This document shows, piece by piece, positions 33,945 through 43,059 of a stretch of DNA of 64,000 bases. Below the pieces are notes generated by a model. It was not told where the DNA came from. It searched no databases and saw only the letters and a program-made list of their open reading frames with translations. The DNA is from Kitasatospora acidiphila. GTDB lineage: Bacteria; Actinomycetota; Actinomycetes; Streptomycetales; Streptomycetaceae. The stretch is from the NCBI RefSeq assembly GCF_006636205.1, contig NZ_VIGB01000003.1:6140501-6204500 (forward strand), written 5' to 3'. Each line of letters starts with the position of its first letter. Positions within the stretch are counted from its first letter, which is position 1. A program made the position numbers and the translations under genes.

Positions 33945-34736
33945 TTGCAGTTCGTCACCCGCGACCAGTGGGGCGCATGCCCTCCGAAGTCCGACTTCAC
34001 CTGGATCGACGGCACCCGCGGTGTCAAGGTCCACTACGAGGGCACCCCGGTCCCCGCAGATCTCGCCGCGCCTGACCAGCACGGCCGCTGCGCTGGCCGG
34101 ATGCGGGACCTCCAGGCGAGCCACCAGGCCAATACGGCCGAGGGGTACATCTGCGTCGCGTACAGCGCGGTCGTGTGCCCGCACGGCTTCGTCTTCGAGG
34201 GACGCGGCGTCCACCACCTCCAGGCAGCCAACGGTCCTGGGCTCAACTCGCAGCACTACAGCGTCTGCGCGATGCTCGGCGACTCCGGCCTGACGCAGCC
34301 CACCGACGCGCAGCTGAACGGCATCCGCGACGCCATCGAGTGGCTCCAGCGCGACGGCGGCGCCGGCTCCGAGATCAAGGGCCACCGCGACGGCTACGCC
34401 ACCGACTGCCCGGGTGAGCCGCTGTACCGGTGGGTGCAGGCGGGAACGCCCCGCCCCGGCTCCTCCGCCCAGCCGACCCCGCAGCCCCAGCCTGCTCCGG
34501 GGCCGAACTGCCCGGCCTGGCCCGGCATCTACCTGCGCGACTTCACCGCCGACGGCGCGGTGCGGGTCTGGCAGCAGCGCATGGCAGAGAGGGGCTGGCA
34601 GATCGCGGTGGACGGCCAGTACGGGCCCAAGTCGGCTCAGGTCTGCCTGAAGTTCCAGACCGAGAAGAACCTGCAGCGTGACGGCGTGGTCGGCCCCGAG
34701 ACCTGGAACGCCACCTGGACATCCCCCATCACCTGA
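33945..34736 (+). CDS. endolysin: N-acetylmuramoyl-L-alanine amidase with PG-binding domain
   Basis: A 263-aa protein; the best start is TTG 33945 with GGGGGAG about 15 bases upstream. The N-terminal amidase_2/PGRP domain begins FVTRDQWGA and has KVHYEGTP, GYICVAYSAVVCPHG and IKGHRDGYATDCPG (zinc His and Cys). A Pro-rich linker (PRPGSSAQPTPQPQPAPGP) leads to a C-terminal peptidoglycan-binding repeat (RVWQQRMAERGWQIAVDGQYG, split at the loop, then VVGPETW). It would cut the amide bond of peptidoglycan at lysis. The holin follows. Confidence 0.9.
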   Translation: MQFVTRDQWGACPPKSDFTWIDGTRGVKVHYEGTPVPADLAAPDQHGRCAGRMRDLQASHQANTAEGYICVAYSAVVCPHGFVFEGRGVHHLQAANGPGLNSQHYSVCAMLGDSGLTQPTDAQLNGIRDAIEWLQRDGGAGSEIKGHRDGYATDCPGEPLYRWVQAGTPRPGSSAQPTPQPQPAPGPNCPAWPGIYLRDFTADGAVRVWQQRMAERGWQIAVDGQYGPKSAQVCLKFQTEKNLQRDGVVGPETWNATWTSPIT

Positions 34737-34761
34737 CCAACTCCACTGATTGGAAGCCTCC

Positions 34762-35013
34762 TTGAACATCTACCTCTCGCTCGTCCGCACCGGCATCCCC
34801 GCTCTGGTCGGCTGGCTGGTCGCCCTCGCGGCCGGCTATGGCCTGAACCTCGACCCCGCTGCACTGGCGGGCGTTCTGGCGCCGCTGGCTGGCTTTGCCT
34901 ACTACGGCCTGTTCCGCATCGCCGAGGAGCACCTGAGCCCGCGCTTCGGCTGGCTGCTCGGCTATGCCCGGCCCCCGCATTACGCGGCGCAGATCGAGTC
35001 GGCTTCGAGCTGA
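34762..35013 (+). CDS. holin-like membrane protein
   Basis: An 83-aa protein from TTG 34762 (TTG 34750 is an alternative). Two hydrophobic helices, IPALVGWLVALAAGYGL and AALAGVLAPLAGFAYYGLF, are joined by a short loop, with a charged C-terminus. Size, topology and position after the endolysin fit a class II phage holin. A strong terminator follows 19 bp after the stop. Confidence 0.75.
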   Translation: MNIYLSLVRTGIPALVGWLVALAAGYGLNLDPAALAGVLAPLAGFAYYGLFRIAEEHLSPRFGWLLGYARPPHYAAQIESASS

Positions 35014-35031
35014 CCGTCTGCAGAACGCGGC

Positions 35032-35058
35032 GAGGCCCCCAACCGCGTTGGGGGCCTC
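35032..35058 (+). terminator. rho-independent-type hairpin ending the late operon
   Basis: GAGGCCCCCAA and TTGGGGGCCTC form a perfect 11-bp stem with a CCGCG loop. It lies 19 bp after the holin stop, where the late transcript should end. The following T content is low (CGACCTCTT), as is common in high-GC actinobacteria. Confidence 0.85.
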
Positions 35059-35116
35059 GACCTCTTGGAGGACTTCAGGCTACCAGCCAATCCGCCTCGC
35101 ACCGAAAGCACTGCCC

Positions 35117-35133
35117 GCGCATAGAATCAAGCT
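35117..35133 (+). promoter_or_regulatory. promoter-like box GCATAGAATCAAGCTG (family copy 1)
   Basis: This is one of four related boxes: 35117-35133, 35807-35829, 39657-39681 and 45781-45798. The consensus is TGCRTATAGAATTAAG. It resembles an extended -10 element, with no clear -35. It lies 21 bp before the ATG of the first early gene, so a short leader is expected. Confidence 0.5.
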
Positions 35134-35153
35134 GTAACGTGAGCGAGTAGGGA

Positions 35154-35783
35154 ATGGCGGTGGGTGGCATGAAGCCGCTGCTGGCAGGCAAATCGGAGTT
35201 CGGCGCGATCTACGGCACGACGGCGGCGCGGGTTTCGGAGTGGGTCACCCGAGGAGTCCTGGACTACTCGTACGCCCGGGTGATCTCCGGCTCCCCCTAC
35301 TGGCTGCTCGACTATGCCCGCAAGTTTGGCGAGCTGACCGCCAGGCCGAAAGCCGTCGACGAGGCCGCCCTGGAGGCTGTGGTCGCTTCACAGCAGCCGG
35401 CCGCGTGGATGGCGAACGTGGCCGACCTTCCGGTCATCGTGGGGCAGCAGGAGGTCATGGCGATCTTCGGGCTTGAGCACGGCACGCTGGTGGAGCAGGC
35501 GCAGCAGCGTGGCGTGTGGCCGGCGGGCGACTGGCATCTGTCGGGGTCACACCTGTGGCTGCTGTCCACGGCGCTCGAAGCGGCGGAGCTGGTCACGGCC
35601 GATCCGACTGCCCGACCGTGGGCGCCGCCGGGGGCGGAGCGCGTACGGCAGAAGCCGCTGTCGAGGATCTGGGCGGCGGACGACAAGGTTGTCGATGCGC
35701 TGCGCGCGGACACCTATGACGGGCCTGGCTCGCGGATCCTGCCCCGCGGGCGAGCGGCAAAGAAGTCGACCTCGGAGTCGTAG
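35154..35783 (+). CDS. phage early protein, likely DNA-binding
   Basis: A 209-aa protein from ATG 35154, the first gene of the early region and just behind a TATAGAAT-like box. It appears to have two similar HTH-like segments: FGAIYGTTAARVSEWVTRGVL near residue 20 (split at the turn) and VIVGQQEVMAIFGLEHGTLVEQA near residue 95 (same remark). Both could read as MerR/excisionase-type winged helices. A regulatory role is inferred. No family is named. Confidence 0.6.
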   Translation: MAVGGMKPLLAGKSEFGAIYGTTAARVSEWVTRGVLDYSYARVISGSPYWLLDYARKFGELTARPKAVDEAALEAVVASQQPAAWMANVADLPVIVGQQEVMAIFGLEHGTLVEQAQQRGVWPAGDWHLSGSHLWLLSTALEAAELVTADPTARPWAPPGAERVRQKPLSRIWAADDKVVDALRADTYDGPGSRILPRGRAAKKSTSES

Positions 35784-35806
35784 CGCATTGGACGCCGAGG
35801 CTGAAT

Positions 35807-35829
35807 GCGTATAGAATTAAGCTAGAAGG
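35807..35829 (+). promoter_or_regulatory. promoter-like box TATAGAATTAAG (family copy 2)
   Basis: TGCGTATAGAATTAAGC begins at 35807, 24 bp after the preceding stop and 188-210 bp before the next gene (36017). The leader between them holds the GGTGGCAAC inverted pair. Confidence 0.5.
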
Positions 35830-35961
35830 GGGAGGGTCCCGCCGGTCTGGAGAGTCATGCGAATCGGCCGCGGTCGGGAATCGGGGGCCGACCATCCGCC
35901 CTTGGGTCCGTGGGTGGTCGGGTCGTCGTTCGCACCGCCTTGATCAATCCACTTCGTTCCT

Positions 35962-35997
35962 AAAAGATAGGTGGCAACTTAACGAGAGGTTGTCACC
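35962..35997 (+). promoter_or_regulatory. AGATAGGTGGCAACTT box with inverted partner
   Basis: GGTGGCAAC (35970-35978) is followed by GTTGTCACC (35989-35997), an inverted repeat with one mismatch. The left arm belongs to the family AGATAGGTRRCAACT also found at 39616-39630 and 39907-39921. It could be a repressor operator or a hairpin at the 5' end of the next gene's message. Confidence 0.4.
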
Positions 35998-36016
35998 TTC
36001 TGAGGGGGGATTCGTC

Positions 36017-36367
36017 ATGCCCAGCCGCCAGCCGCGCCTTCCCGGCCTGGAGGACATCGAGCAGTTGGTCTACCCGGACCACACGCCAAGCGCCTCCATC
36101 CAGACGCGCTTCGAGGCGTTCCACGAACTGAACCCCTGGGTTCTGCGGGAGCTGGAGCGCCGAACCGCCGAGTGCGTCGAGGCCGGATGGCGCCGGATCG
36201 GCATCGGGATGCTCTTCGAGCTCCTGCGCTTCCGCTACGGCCAGGCGACCAGGGGCGATGAGTTCCGGCTCAACAACAACTGGCGCTCCCGCTACGTCCG
36301 GCTGCTCCTCGAGCGCCATCCCGATTGGGAGCCCCTGTTCGAAGTCCGCGCCCTGCGCGCGGTCTGA
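36017..36367 (+). CDS. phage early hypothetical protein
   Basis: A 116-aa protein from ATG 36017 with GAGGGGGG upstream. It contains TRFEAFHELNPWVLRELERRT, split before the second helix, and NNNWRSRYVRLLLERHPDW. This pattern recurs in small proteins of unknown function in many phages of Gram-negative and Gram-positive hosts. The basic C-terminal region could bind nucleic acid. Function unknown. Confidence 0.7.
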   Translation: MPSRQPRLPGLEDIEQLVYPDHTPSASIQTRFEAFHELNPWVLRELERRTAECVEAGWRRIGIGMLFELLRFRYGQATRGDEFRLNNNWRSRYVRLLLERHPDWEPLFEVRALRAV

Positions 36368-36398
36368 CCCACCGACACGACCTCTTGGAGAGAGAACC

Positions 36399-37468
36399 GT
36401 GCCACCCGAGATCAAAAGCAGGAAGCCCAGCGGCCAAGTGCCCTTCCCCCTCGTCCTGATCGAGGGTGAGGAGGGCGCCGGAAAGACCTACAGCGCCGCC
36501 CAGTTCAGCTCCTCCGAGCTCATCGGCCAGATGTACTGGATCGACCTGGATGAGGGGTCGGCCGACGAGTATGCGGCCATCCCCGGCGCCAACTACCTGA
36601 TCATCGAGCACGACGGCACATACCGGGACATCTTCGAACAGATCCAGGCCGTCTACTACGAGGCCGCGAAGCCGCGTCCAAGCGCAAGCCGCCGGTGGTC
36701 CTGACGATCGACTCGGTCAGCGCGCTGTGGCGGATGCTCACCAACTGGACCCAGGAGCGAGCCCGGCGCACGAAGAAGAACAGCCAGGCGCTGGCCACCG
36801 ATCCCGACGCGGCAGTGGACGTCGCGATGAACCTTTGGAACGACGCCGTGGACCGGTGGTCGGCCGTCATGTACTACCTGCGGACCTTCCCCGGCATCGT
36901 GATCGTCCTCGCGCGCGGCAAGCAGGTCAGCTCGGTGGACGACAACGGCAACCCGATCAGCGGCCGTAAGGAGTGGAAGGTCGTCGGGCACAAGGACCTC
37001 GGCTTCGATTGCAACGTGTGGGTGCGGATGCGCCGCGGCCAGGAGACCGAGGTCGTCAAGGTCCGCTCGCTGCGCATGGCCGTCAACCCGCGCAGGCCCC
37101 TCCAGATCCCGGACTTCAGCATCGAAGACCTGGTGTTCAACCGGATGGGCTGCTCCGTGGAGTCCCAGCCGCGCGTCATGCCGGAGTTGGCAGGCGACCG
37201 CACCAAGCCGTGGCTCGCCAAGGTCGAAGCGGCCAAGGACAAGGACACGCTCGCCGAGCTGTGGCGCGAGCTGCACCCGGACAAGTCCGGCCTCACCGAC
37301 CAGGAGGCTGGCACCGTCGCGGCCGCCATCAGGCGCCGCGTCAGCAAGCTTGCCGAGCCGCACCGTGAACTCGACGACCAGCCCCCCAGCGACGCCGAGA
37401 AGCTGCGGGCCGCAGCCCAGCGCGAAGCAGACGCGGAATTCGCAGGCGACGAACCCGCCGACAGCTGA
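36399..37468 (+). pseudogene. phage RecA-like (Sak4-type) ATPase, frameshifted
   Basis: The 5' part from GTG 36399 carries the Walker A motif EGEEGAGKTYSAAQ. The 3' part, in the -1 frame up to 37468, carries VVLTIDSVSALWRML (Walker B) and the rest of the RecA core, followed by a charged tail. Adding one base near 36663-36666 (GAGGCC-GCGAAG) joins them as YYEA-REAASKRKPP, giving about 356 residues. Such ATPases anneal or recombine phage DNA with the neighbouring exonuclease. It may be intact in reality, as discussed under the frameshift finding. A CCTCTTGGAG leader precedes it. Confidence 0.75.
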
Positions 37469-37527
37469 CGCCCGGCCCGGCCGCTCCAGACGGCCGGGCG
37501 CACCATGACCTCTTGGAGAAGAGACCC

Positions 37528-38658
37528 ATGACCCTTTCGCCTGCCCGCTTGTCGCCGTCGATCTGGACGGCCGCCGACCAGGCCGACGCCCGCCGGCCGC
37601 GATCCCGGCAGACACAGCTCGGCGCCAGCGACACCGTCTGCGAGCGCCGCGCCGCCTACATCCTCCACGGACACCCGCGCACCGACCACGTCGTGAGCCC
37701 GGCCGCGATCCTCGGCACCTACATCCACGCCGGCCTGACTGCCGACGCGAAGCAGGAGTTCGGCTGGCTCGTCGAGCGCAAGGTCGCCGACACCGCCGTG
37801 CGCGGCAGCGTCGACATCGTCCAGCTCGACGACGCCACCGCCCGCAAGTTGCCCACGCGGCTGCGCCCGAAGGCGCCCGCTGAGGCCGTCACCGTCGAGG
37901 ACATCAAGACGAAGACCGTCTGGAAGTGGGACGACGTGCTGCGCTACGGCGCCACTGAGGCCGAGCTGCGCCAGGTCCACCTGTACGCGGACCTGATTCG
38001 CACCGACGGGTTCGAAGACCGCTCGGGGCAGCGGGTCCTGGCTCGCCTCGGGCCAGTCGATGTCCGCCAGATCCGCCTGCGCTTCATCTGCCGAGACAAC
38101 GGCGCCGAGCACGTCCAGGAGATCGACTTCGACCCGCAGCGAGCCGAGGAGGCCCGCTGGTGGCTCGACCGCGTGGCCGAGACCGCAAGCCCCGAGGAAG
38201 CCCGGCGGGACTTCAACGGTCCCGGCCTCGATGCGGCCTGCGACTTCTGTCCGTTCGTCACCGCATGCTGGGGCGTTCCCGCTCCCGGCCGACCCGCGCA
38301 GACCACCTTGATCCACAACGACATGGACGTGGAGCAGGCGCTGATCGACTACTCCGAGGCGCACCAGCTGTTCGTGCGCGGCAAGCGCGTCAAGGACCTC
38401 GTCCGCAAGATGGTCGATGCCTCGCCAGAGGGCCGCTATGGTCCCAACATCCTCAAGTGGGGCGGTGGAAGCCCGGTCGAGGAACCGGACCTGGCGAAGA
38501 TGATCGAGCAGTTCGATGACGCCGAACTGACCGTGCCCCAGATGCCTGATGCAGCCAAGATGGTGAAGATCCTCACGGCGGCAGGCCTGGCTGTGCCGAT
38601 GCGCGAGACCAGCCGCCGAACCGCCCGCACCATCCGCATCGTGCCCTACCGCGAGTGA
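37528..38658 (+). CDS. phage PD-(D/E)XK exonuclease (Cas4/RecB-like)
   Basis: A 376-aa protein from ATG 37528 behind CCTCTTGGAG. RGSVDIVQL and TVEDIKTKT give the D...ExK nuclease core, and an upstream CERRAAYILHG adds a cysteine. A C-terminal CDFCPFVTACWG supplies three more cysteines, as in Cas4/AddB-type proteins with an iron-sulphur cluster. It would resect DNA ends for recombination together with the RecA-like ATPase just upstream. It appears intact. Confidence 0.82.
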   Translation: MTLSPARLSPSIWTAADQADARRPRSRQTQLGASDTVCERRAAYILHGHPRTDHVVSPAAILGTYIHAGLTADAKQEFGWLVERKVADTAVRGSVDIVQLDDATARKLPTRLRPKAPAEAVTVEDIKTKTVWKWDDVLRYGATEAELRQVHLYADLIRTDGFEDRSGQRVLARLGPVDVRQIRLRFICRDNGAEHVQEIDFDPQRAEEARWWLDRVAETASPEEARRDFNGPGLDAACDFCPFVTACWGVPAPGRPAQTTLIHNDMDVEQALIDYSEAHQLFVRGKRVKDLVRKMVDASPEGRYGPNILKWGGGSPVEEPDLAKMIEQFDDAELTVPQMPDAAKMVKILTAAGLAVPMRETSRRTARTIRIVPYRE

Positions 38659-38707
38659 TCCCGCCTCGCGCCGAGGAAGAGCACGTTCGCATCGCTGAGG
38701 GGACCCG

Positions 38708-39621
38708 TTGAGCATCCACCTGATGATCGTCGCCGCGTATCTGCCGGAGGACGTCGTCACCGCGACCCAGAAGCTGGCGCTGATGAAGATCTGCGACAGC
38801 GCCGACGACGAGTCGCGGTTGTCGCGGCCCGGCATGGTCCGCCTGCGCGCCTGGACCGGCGTCGGTCGTACTCGGGCCACCACGATCGTCACCGAGTTGG
38901 TGGAGAAGGGGCTGGTGGAGCGGGTGGAGATCGGGAGGCCTGGCCGTGCCGCGCTGTTCCGGGTGTTTCCTCTGGGCCTTCCAGGTATTCCGACCACGGA
39001 GGAGCTGAAGGCGCGCCAGGCAGCTCTGGACGCCGCGCCGAAGAACGCCGCCAAGGCACGCAAGGGGGTCAAGCGGGCGGCTCCGTCCGCGCCGGCGCGC
39101 ACCTTCGCGGACGTCGAGGCTCGCAAGGCAGTGCGCGGCGTGGGCCCCGAAGCTGGTGGGTTCCACCTGGGGAACCCACCAGGTGGCGAGGAGGATGTTC
39201 CACCGGTGGAACCCAGCGAGTTCCACACGGGGAACCCAGCGAGTTCCACCGGTGGAACCCCTTCCTTTCCTGGTTCTTCCTCAGTCCTTCCTTTCCCCCT
39301 ACCCCCGCGGCTGACGCCGCAGGGGAGTGCGGTGCCGCACCCGACGACCCGTCATCTGCTGCTGTGCAGCGTTGCCCCAGCCACCCCACTCCTGCGAAGA
39401 GTTGCCGTGCGTGTGGAACCAGCCCGAGGGCCCGCAGGAAGCAGCAGCAGGACGCCGAGAAGGAGGCTTCACGGGCCCGTGAAGGGCAGTTCTGGACCGA
39501 CTGGCACGCGGAGTCCGGCGAGCGCCGAGAGAAGGCGCAGCAGGGCGCGCAGACAGTTCGCGCCGCGCAGCGGGCGGCCCGGCAGGCGATCCAGAGCGCC
39601 AGGCAGAGCACCGGAAGATAG
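38708..39621 (+). pseudogene. phage replication initiator with internal iterons, frameshifted
   Basis: From TTG 38708 the N-terminal ~95 residues form a winged helix (LALMKICDSADDESRLSRP, WTGVGRTRATTIVTELVEKG). Then follows a low-complexity part holding the iterons. The C-terminal part (RCPSHPTPAKSCRACGTSPRA, split at the cysteines, then a charged helix to 39621) is in the -1 frame. One extra C in the run 39302-39306 joins them as PFPLPP-AADAAGEC. A lambda O-like layout, with the origin inside the initiator gene, is likely. A downstream helicase loader was not found. Confidence 0.7.
39158..39258 (+). repeat. iterons: putative phage replication origin
   Basis: GTTCCACCGGTGGAAC occurs at 39197-39212 and 39243-39258, a variant GTTCCACACGGGGAAC at 39220-39235, and a further variant in 39158-39177 (GGGTTCC...GGAACCC). 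The last three start exactly 23 bp apart and share the flank CCAGCGA. The 23-bp period is not a multiple of three, so the repeats are kept for DNA, not for protein. This fits initiator-binding sites of an origin. Confidence 0.75.
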
Positions 39622-39640
39622 GTAACAACTTGATCAAGTT
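39616..39640 (+). promoter_or_regulatory. AGATAGGTAACAACTT box overlapping a 14-bp palindrome
   Basis: AGATAGGTAACAACTT (39616-39631) is the second member of the AGATAGGTRRCAACT family. It runs into the perfect palindrome AACTTGATCAAGTT (39627-39640). It sits at the end of the initiator gene and 17 bp before the third TATAGAAT box, so it is well placed as an operator. Confidence 0.45.
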
Positions 39641-39656
39641 CGCCAGAATGAGGAGT

Positions 39657-39681
39657 TATGCATATAGAATTAAGACGTAAG
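39657..39681 (+). promoter_or_regulatory. promoter-like box TATAGAATTAAG (family copy 3)
   Basis: TGCATATAGAATTAAG lies downstream of the initiator gene and about 40-60 bp before the small gene at 39720. Confidence 0.5.
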
Positions 39682-39719
39682 AATGAAGCAAGAAAGCGAG
39701 TCGACCGGAGGGGATCGGC

Positions 39720-39860
39720 GTGGCTGTCCTGAAATGCAACCTAGTGCTGGCGCAGCCTGCCGAAGGCCGCTGCAAGCGCCGTCGCGAAGCGGAGCGCGCC
39801 AGCATCAGGCTCAACTCGCGTGGGCTCGGTACTGGAGGCTCGATCACTCGTCCTTGCTAG
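39720..39860 (+). CDS. small basic protein
   Basis: A 46-aa product from GTG 39720 preceded by GGAGGGG at 39707-39713. It is rich in Arg and Lys (GRCKRRREAERASIRLNSRG). An overlapping frame from ATG 39683 lacks a good ribosome binding site. Evidence is the ribosome binding site and the TATAGAAT box upstream. No family. Confidence 0.4.
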   Translation: MAVLKCNLVLAQPAEGRCKRRREAERASIRLNSRGLGTGGSITRPC

Positions 39861-39906
39861 ATCGCAGCCGGTCTGACTCGGGGTGGCTTGCTTGCCCCGA
39901 GCCAGA

Positions 39907-39921
39907 AGATAGGTAACAACT
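39907..39921 (+). promoter_or_regulatory. AGATAGGTAACAACT box (third copy)
   Basis: The 15-bp box is identical to that at 39616 and lies 45 bp before the gene at 39966, ahead of a CCTCTTGGAG leader. Confidence 0.45.
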
Positions 39922-39965
39922 CAAAGCGCACAGAAGGTCATGTGCGCCGGCCTCTTGGAGAAGCC

Positions 39966-40594
39966 ATGCACCGCACCACTCCGCACCTGCGGTTCGAAAC
40001 CCGCTACGACCACATCCTGACCCCGCTGCGCCAGCGCGGAATGCCTGCCGCCATCGAGATCCTGGGCGCCCTGATCTACATCCACGCGCCTCTTCCCGAC
40101 GGCAGCCACCTTCAGATCACCTCCGACGGCACTCTCCCGAGCGACCCCGACGCGGTGCGCGCCTGGCAGGCATACCGCCACCACGACGACAACCCCACTG
40201 TCAGTGCCCTGATCTACGACTCCACCACCGACGGCGAACACCGACTTGAATGCGGCCTGCGTTCTCCGCTGTTCGCGGCGATCGACGCCTTTCTAGCCGC
40301 CCGCGGACTCGTTCCCACCTGGCGCTCGGAGTTCCGGCCCGTTGCCGTCCACGTCCGCCACCAAGGTCTCACCGGCGTACTCGGCCGCCCCTGGTGTTCC
40401 CGGGCCGCGAACAGGCCGCCGCCCACTACATCCAGCTCAACACGGCTCTCCTCAACGGAGGCTGGCAGCGCCTCCTCGCCCACTCGAGTGTCAGTTGGCC
40501 CCGCAGCTCGTGGGCTCGCGATCACGACGTCATCGCGGTGAGCGTCCTGAGCGCCGAGTTCGCACCGAGCGGTTGGCGGGTTCCCCGTGGCTGA
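39966..40594 (+). pseudogene. phage hypothetical protein, frameshifted
   Basis: From ATG 39966 (CCTCTTGGAG leader) the frame runs to GLTGVLGRP and then degenerates. Adding one C to the run at 40388-40391 continues it in the -1 frame as LVFPGREQAAAHYIQLNTAL, then to a stop at 40594, giving about 209 residues. A Trp- and His-containing globular protein without a recognised domain. Whether it is broken in the organism is uncertain. Confidence 0.6.
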
Positions 40595-40648
40595 CCTTGC
40601 TCGACTGACGACCGCGCCCAACTGCCCGGCCCGCCAGACGGAGGAGCC

Positions 40649-40795
40649 GTGACGCAGACCCAGCTCACCGGCGTCCTGATCGGCACGGTCCTGGTCGTCG
40701 GCGCCGTTCTCGCCAGCCTGCTGATCGAGCAGTTCCGCTGGGAGCGCCGCACCACCAAGTGCCCCTCCTGCGGGCACCGCTACCGCCATCTGTGA
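40649..40795 (+). CDS. small membrane protein with C-terminal zinc ribbon
   Basis: A 48-aa product from GTG 40649 after GAGGAG. The first 25 residues are a transmembrane helix (GVLIGTVLVVGAVLASLL). The C-terminus TKCPSCGHRYRHL has a CxxC followed by two histidines, a half zinc ribbon. Similar tiny proteins occur in Streptomyces phage early regions. Function unknown. Confidence 0.6.
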   Translation: MTQTQLTGVLIGTVLVVGAVLASLLIEQFRWERRTTKCPSCGHRYRHL

Positions 40796-40840
40796 AGCAC
40801 CGCCCGGTCGGTCCGACCGGCTGAACCTCTTGGAGAACTC

Positions 40841-41395
40841 ATGGGCTACGACCTGTACACCGCCAACCCGCCACGTCCGAACGCGATCCACCCTTTCCGC
40901 GTCGCCTTTGACGGCGGGTTGGGCTCACTGGTGGACCGACAGCAGCGCCACGACATCGCAACCGGCTACTTCCGCATCGGCTACTTCGAAATGCCCTCCC
41001 TGATAGGCGTCATGACCGAGGTCGGGATAGTGGACACCACTGTTCCCGCGCCGGCCTGGCCGACAGCCGACGACTACGGGCTGACCTTCCAGGACCTGAA
41101 CGCACCGCAGGATCAGCTCAGCGATGCGAAGAAGACCGCCGTCGAGTCCTTCCACAGCCACATCGCCGCCGTGCGGGGTGGCGAGCAGCCGGAACCGGCA
41201 GGGATCCCCGCCTACAAGCTCGACAGCAACGATCTCTGGCTCGTCACCCCGTGCGAGATCCGCGCCGCACTGGCCGCCTACCGCCGACAAGAAGCCAGCG
41301 TCCAGGACGACTTGGCCGCGCGCATTGCCCTGTGGCGTGGGTGGATCGCCTACCTGGAGGTCGCCAAGGACTGCGGCGGGTTCCGCGTGCACTGA
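40841..41395 (+). CDS. phage early hypothetical protein
   Basis: A 184-aa protein from ATG 40841, six bases behind a CCTCTTGGAG leader. It starts MGYDLYTANPP, a start seen in many actinophage proteins of unknown role. It includes GYFRIGYFEMPSLIGVM and a helical C-terminus ending in IALWRGWIAYLEVAKDCGGF. No enzymatic motif can be named. Confidence 0.7.
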   Translation: MGYDLYTANPPRPNAIHPFRVAFDGGLGSLVDRQQRHDIATGYFRIGYFEMPSLIGVMTEVGIVDTTVPAPAWPTADDYGLTFQDLNAPQDQLSDAKKTAVESFHSHIAAVRGGEQPEPAGIPAYKLDSNDLWLVTPCEIRAALAAYRRQEASVQDDLAARIALWRGWIAYLEVAKDCGGFRVH

Positions 41396-41490
41396 CCCCT
41401 TTGCCTGCCCGGCCGCCGCTGTCGGCCGGGCAGGCCCCACCTGGCCGCTGACTAGAGCGGCACCCCGCAGCCTCTTGGAGAAAAACAGCC

Positions 41491-42998
41491 ATGGCTTTGA
41501 AGTTCATCGACTTCCTGTGCGGAGCTGGCGGCTTCAGCACCGGACTGGTCGAGTCCGGGATGGAACTCCTGCTCGGCGTCAACCACTGGGACGTGGCACT
41601 GCGAACCCACGCGGCCAACCATCCGAGGGCGGACCACGCACTCAGCGATGTCGCCGACCTACGGATGCGCTATCTGCCGAAGGCGGACGGCCTGGTGGCC
41701 AGTCCCATCTGTACCGAGCTCAGTCCCGCAGGTGGCAACGTCATCGAGCAGCCGGACAACCAGCTGGATCTGTTCGACGAGGACGAGAACGGCTTCAAGG
41801 AACTGCCCAAGGAGGCGTTCGAGAAGACCCGGGTCACCGCGTGGTGCACAGTGCGGGCCGTCGAAGCTCGCCCCGGAAGCTTCAAGTTCGTCGTCATCGA
41901 GAACGTCCCCGACTTCGTCACCAGGTGGCCGCTGTTCCGCGCATACGTCTCCGCGATGGCCGACCTCGGCCTCCAACAGCACCAGGTCATCAGCCTCAAC
42001 TCCGCCCACATCGGCGACGACACCAACCTGTCCGCGCCCCAATGGCGCGATCGCGTCTACGTGATCTTCACCCCAAGGGCGCCCGCAAGCCCGACCTGAC
42101 TCCCAGGCCATGGGCCTGGTGCTTCCACTGCGACAGGAACGTCAGAGCCCGCCAAAGCTGGAGGGACCCGAAGACCCGGGCTGGTCGGTACGGCGTCCAG
42201 TACGACTACCGCTGCCCCAACTCCCGCTGCCGGCACGCGATCGTCGAGCCGTACGTGCGCCCGGCGGCCGCCGCCATCAACTGGAGCGACATCGGTACGC
42301 GGATCGGGGATCGGCGCAAGCCGCTGGTCCCCACCACGATGGCCCGCATCCGGGCCGGACTGGAGATGTACCCGCACCAGCCCAGCGCACTGACTCTCAC
42401 CCACGGCAAGGCCGGCGACGCCCGAGCCTTCGACCCCAAGGTTCGGCCCCTTCCGACGCGTTCGACCAAGCAGGGCGAGGCGCTCCTTGTGCCCGCCGGT
42501 GGCTCCTGGAACACCGACGCCGCCCGCACCGATGCCCCGTTCCGCGCCCGCACCACCCGCGAGAGTGAAGCCCTGGTCGCCCTGCCCGAGCCGTACATCG
42601 TCGAGTACCGCAACCACTCGACCGCCAGTCCGGTCAGCGCGCCTATGGCGGGCGTTACTGCCCAGGGCAACCACCACGGCCTAGTGGTGCTCGGCAGTGT
42701 CCCTGACCACTATCGGGACACCCTCGTCATCCCCTACCGCAAGGGCGCCGCCAGGACCGCCGGCCACCCCTTCCATACCTTCGGCACCAAGGCATCCGCC
42801 GCCCTGGTCCACACATCGCCGGACATCGCCGACTGCCACTTCCGGATGCTCCAGCCCCGCGAGCAGCTCCTCGGCCAACGATTCCCCGCCGACTACATCG
42901 TGTTCGGCACCCCCGCGGCCCAGACCATGCAGGCCGGAAACGCGGTGAGCGTCAACGTCGCCCGCTTCATCGGCGAGCGCCTCCAGGCCGTTCTCTGA
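41491..42998 (+). pseudogene. DNA (cytosine-5) methyltransferase, frameshifted
   Basis: From ATG 41491 (CCTCTTGGAG leader): FIDFLCGAGGFSTGL is motif I, and GLVASPICTELSPAG stands in motif IV position with Cys. VVIENVPDF is motif VI (ENV), and WRDRVYVIFTP is motif VIII. The run CCCC at 42071-42074 shifts the frame; one more C joins PKGARKPDL. The rest to 42998 carries a CFHCDRN/CPNSRCRH cysteine insert and the C-terminal motif AGNAVSVNVARFIGERL (motif X). About 502 residues if repaired. Probably protects phage DNA from restriction. Confidence 0.85.
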
Positions 42999-43059
42999 CA
43001 CCGACTCAGCCGCTGACTTGCCCGCCCGGCCGCCGCGGCGGCCCCAGACAAGGACCCAC

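Noticed and set aside
36663-42074. Programmed -1 frameshifting to explain the split early genes
   Set aside because: No X-XXY-YYZ heptamer in phase at these breaks, and the same kind of break occurs in cas6e, cas8e and a hydrolase, where programmed shifting is not known.
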